In this document: piece after piece, positions 60,901 to 64,000 of the stretch
Layout of the letters: each line of letters opens with the position of its first letter
Numbering within the stretch: the stretch's first letter is position 1
Assembly (NCBI GenBank): GCA_038380795.1
Contig: CM076267.1
Coordinates: 34,658,232-34,722,231 of the forward strand
Reading direction: 5' to 3'
DNA from: Pyrocephalus nanus
Lineage: Eukaryota; Chordata; Aves; Passeriformes; Tyrannidae
DNA length: 64,000 bases
The notes under the pieces: generated by a model
Seen by the model: the letters and a program-made list of their open reading frames with translations, nothing else
What the model was told of the DNA's origin: nothing
Databases searched by the model: none
Program-made: the position numbers and the translations under genes

Positions 60901-61159
60901 CCAGTGCCCTCAGTTGCTTTAGGAATCTAGATCAGGAGGAATATAACTTCCCACGGTGGAGAGTTTCTGCATAAAAGGGAGCAGTTGAAGGGGACAAACC
61001 AGTGCCTGCTAATGCTGCTTCAAGCAGAAATGACATCGAGGTCACACCAATGGTTATCCTGATTTTGCAGCTCCAGGCAAATGGTCACATTCAGCTCCAG
61101 GTGAATTGCTTTGCAAGCTGTTAGAACTGACCTCAAAAAAATGTGGCTTACTTAATTGC
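57941..61159. other. No gene seen
   Basis: Unique DNA with short open frames only. No repeat family, RNA gene or convincing exon recognised. Confidence 0.5.
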
Positions 61160-61395
61160 CCAGTAAAAAAAGAAATCACACAAAACTCCCAACAACAGCA
61201 AAAGAAAAAAAAAAACAACCAACAAAACAGCCCCCCATAAGACCTCCTCAAACCAACTAAACAAAAACCCCACTAAATCAAAGCAAGAAGGTGTAAAAAA
61301 ACCCCAAACCAAAAACATCCAAGAAAAACCCACCTCCAAACACAACCAAAAAACCCTGACCAAAACAGCCCAGAAAAACTCACTCCCAAACCCCC
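61160..61395. repeat. Long A/C-rich low-complexity tract
   Basis: About 235 bp made largely of A and C in irregular AAAC, AACC and CCCC words, with G and T rare. The minus strand is therefore G/T-rich with several G3-G6 runs. A 108-codon minus frame that is rich in F, W, V and G is a by-product of this composition. Confidence 0.93.
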
Positions 61396-62016
61396 TTGTT
61401 CCTGTCTGAGCAGGCTCTACTGGTGTGGAAGTGAGACAGTGGAATCCAGCAGGGTTCTGGTCTTCTCCAGACAACAGCTCTTTGCCAGCCAGAACTGTGA
61501 AGTTACTTGAAATGTGTGTAATGTTTTAGTACAAATGTTTGATTGTCTCTATCAAAAATCATCCAGGGATGTAAATAAGGGGTCCTGCCCCAGGCAGATC
61601 CTCTGTGATGTCTCCAGCAAGGTGCTCCTCTTGTCCTGCTGGTAGCAGTGCCACGGTACCTGCTCTGGAGAGACAATGGTGATGCTGAATTCCTGCAGGG
61701 AGAAAATGAATGGGAAATGTGTTACCTGGCAAATGGCTGGTCAGGATTGAGCTGTAAGGTATTTTTCCTGCTCTGGCAGTAGGAGAGCACAGGCATCACT
61801 GTTCAGTGCAGAGACTTCTGTTTGAGTTTTCCCCTTGCACCATGACCTGTCATCTCCCTGTCTGACCAGTGGCCTCTGGAGCTCAGCAAGGAACAACAGG
61901 AGATCTCAGGAACTTCAATATTGGTCACTGTGAACCCACTGGGAATGAGGGGAATGAGCTGCAAAAGAGACATTAAACTAATTTTAAGTTCTCTTTTTTT
62001 TTGACTTAACCTTGTG
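61396..62016. other. No gene seen
   Basis: Unique DNA of average composition. Nothing recognisable. Confidence 0.5.
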
Positions 62017-62087
62017 CATTATAGAATCCTGAAATTATTTCGTCTGGAAAAGACCTCTAAAATGGAGTCCTACCATTATGCCAAAAC
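62017..62087 (-). mobile_element. CR1 LINE 3' end, 70 bp
   Basis: cattatagaatcctgaaatt, then 'gtctggaaaagacctctaaa' and 'atggagtcctaccattatgc', match the reverse 3' end of the CR1 type whose consensus reads 'ggttggaaaagacctctaag'. Strongly truncated and diverged. Confidence 0.8.
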
Positions 62088-64000
62088 AGATTGTTAGTAG
62101 CAGAGTGAATTGTATTATTAGCTTTGCTAGCTTCCTCCTTCTGAAGGTGAGCGTTCAACTTGGTTTTGTCATGTCAGACAACTTGCTAATTTTGGTTTGG
62201 GTTGCGTTGATTTGTTAGAAACTGCACGGCTCTTTTGCCCACAGCAAAACATAACTGAAGGCATCTACAGAAATTTCCTGTTGAGCTTTTTCAGGTGTCC
62301 TTTAGGACTCTGACCTCAAGGGCACGTATGACCTTGTGGTGTATCTACTTGCCTGAAAACTTAAAATAATGTACAGTAGTATTTCCTCTTGAATTTTAGT
62401 GATAATTATGAAAGATGCTTGTATCTGCTGATTTTTGAGACTGAAGTTTGAAAGCCTTTGTGTTGCAAGCCTGGGATATATGAAGGAACATCTAATCAGT
62501 TTTTCTTCTGTTCTTTCATAACTACTATATTTTACTATTGAGAAACTTGGTGTATTTTTGACGCCAAGAAAATGGGGAAAAGATTTGATCCTCCAGTGAA
62601 AAATGCATTAAAGTACCTGCCTCAGACCAAGTTGTGGTCTCAGTGCAGAACATTGCAGGTTCACTGGAGGGATATGGTGGTGTTCACACTCTTGGCAGCT
62701 TGTAAAGCACAGAATTAGGGGAATATTTTAATGCTGCCTAAAATCTGTTTCCTGTGATCACACAGTTGATCAGTATTTGAACTGATTTAAATGCTTCATC
62801 TAGAAAAGCAACCAACAAAACAGCTTGATGAAAGAGCAAAAGTAATTAACAGTCAGTTAATTTGCTAGACACAAAAAAATTCTAGTATGTGGTGTGCCAT
62901 AATATATTCAAAATATCATGAGGACCAAGGTATGAAACCATCATGATGGCACTTGGAAAGTGCAAATCCTATTCAAACTGGATCACACTTCTTTCTTTGG
63001 TAAATATAATTTTACCATAGAAGTAGTGAACCATCTGACTGTAAATTGCTTTGAAATGGCAGAGGCACCAGTGTTCAGATAAAAATGTGCTTTGTACAGA
63101 AAGCTGGGCTGACAAAAGCAGCTGCTCAGGTGTAAATCCTGTCTTATGGGAAGTCTGTAGGAGAAATTCTTCATCCCCCTGGCTGCAGGGATCTAAGGCT
63201 GCTGTTGAGGTTCAAAGCTGGTTTGTTGTGGTGGTTGTGTCCAATGACCAGTTTAAGTCGGGATAGAGAGATACAAAGTGCCATAGAAACCTACAGTATT
63301 TTCTTGGAAGACTTATAATCTAGAGAAAAAAAAAGGATTAACTGGAGGGGCATGTGGTATACCTGGGGACACAGCTAATGATTCTCCTAGAGATGCAATT
63401 CACAGGTTCCTGTCAGTATGAAAGAAGAAGAGAGTCTTGAGAGAAAGCTGGTAGTTATCTCTGGCCAGACTTTAGGTGGGAAAGATCTGGGGATAAAAGT
63501 GAATAATTTCCAGGTGATGTGATTTTTAGGTACTTGTAATTATGACAAGGTTAGCAATTACTAGAAGATCAATTTATATATTCACATAATTAATTTATAA
63601 ACTATATAGACCAGAGACATGGTGATCAATTCTACTTATTGATAAATTACCAGAAATATGTATTTATCAAGAAGTTTGAAGTTTACACAGAGGGGTCTTA
63701 CAAAAGCATACATAAGAACATTAATTAGATTGCTGAGTCAAGCACTAGAATGTAGGAAATTATAAAATTATGATGGCTTAAGCAATAGCTGCATCTCTTA
63801 TTTTTAATCTAAACCACTAAATGAGGTGGGGCTTTTTTTGGATAAAATAAATATGGTCATACAGTTCAGGACTATTTTACAATGCATGTTCATGGGGAAG
63901 AAGGAAAAGAATTTTATTTTTGTTAGAAAAAACACTTTAGGGTGAGAAGAAATTCCCAGGATGAAGAAAAGTTGTCCTATAGGACCACTACATATGTATG
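62088..64000. other. No gene seen
   Basis: AT-rich unique DNA to the right edge. No repeat family or exon recognised. Confidence 0.5.

Noticed and set aside
61148..61474. 108-codon F/W/V-rich minus frame resembling a membrane protein
   Set aside because: Direct product of the A/C-rich low-complexity tract, which reads as hydrophobic residues on minus.

Overview
The window looks like a bird macrochromosome, in an intergenic or deep intronic stretch. The evidence is the repeat content. At least ten fragments of the CR1 LINE family are present, with typical avian 3' ends: a variant of 'ccttccaac...attctatg' on + or 'cagaatggtttgggttgg' on -. There is one ERVL-like LTR, one older LINE reverse-transcriptase fossil, many short homopolymer runs and no mammal-type SINEs. 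The style of the younger CR1 copies suggests a neoavian or passerine bird, but the species cannot be fixed from this sequence.

No complete protein-coding gene, rRNA or tRNA is recognisable. All open frames are short (173 codons at most). The longest ones lie over CR1 or LINE fossils, often in the wrong frame or on the wrong strand, or over AT-rich DNA.

Layout. 1-1134 is a C/T-only array of TTTTC and TTCTC pentamers with a recurring anchor sequence. 1660-2745 is a pile-up of three CR1 fragments on +. 2.7-7.1 kb is AT-rich unique DNA. 7.14-7.9 kb holds a T32 tract, a good match to the CTCF core and a CpG-rich block with a TATA-like box. 9.8-18 kb is mostly unique DNA with two CR1 tails, several splice-bounded candidate exons (11,419; 12,874; 14,041; 15,671) and a CpG-retaining, possibly regulatory block at 16.5-17.7 kb. 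18-25.6 kb is AT-rich with simple repeats, a minus-strand candidate exon at 21.03-21.14 kb and a GC-rich patch at 23.6-24.1 kb. 25.6-26.6 kb is an LTR next to a decayed CR1. Further CR1 copies lie at 28.3, 31.3, 43.1, 45.8 and 62.0 kb, and a LINE fossil with an RT motif at 37.65-38.37 kb. From 35 to 61 kb several A/C-rich tracts occur, all with A and C on the + strand.

No new multi-gene system is visible. The most checkable leads are the hierarchical polypyrimidine array, the CTCF/CpG/TATA cluster at 7.1-7.9 kb, and the candidate exons at 14.0-15.8 kb (+) and 21.0-21.1 kb (-). No candidate exon could be matched to a known protein from memory, so each stays tentative.
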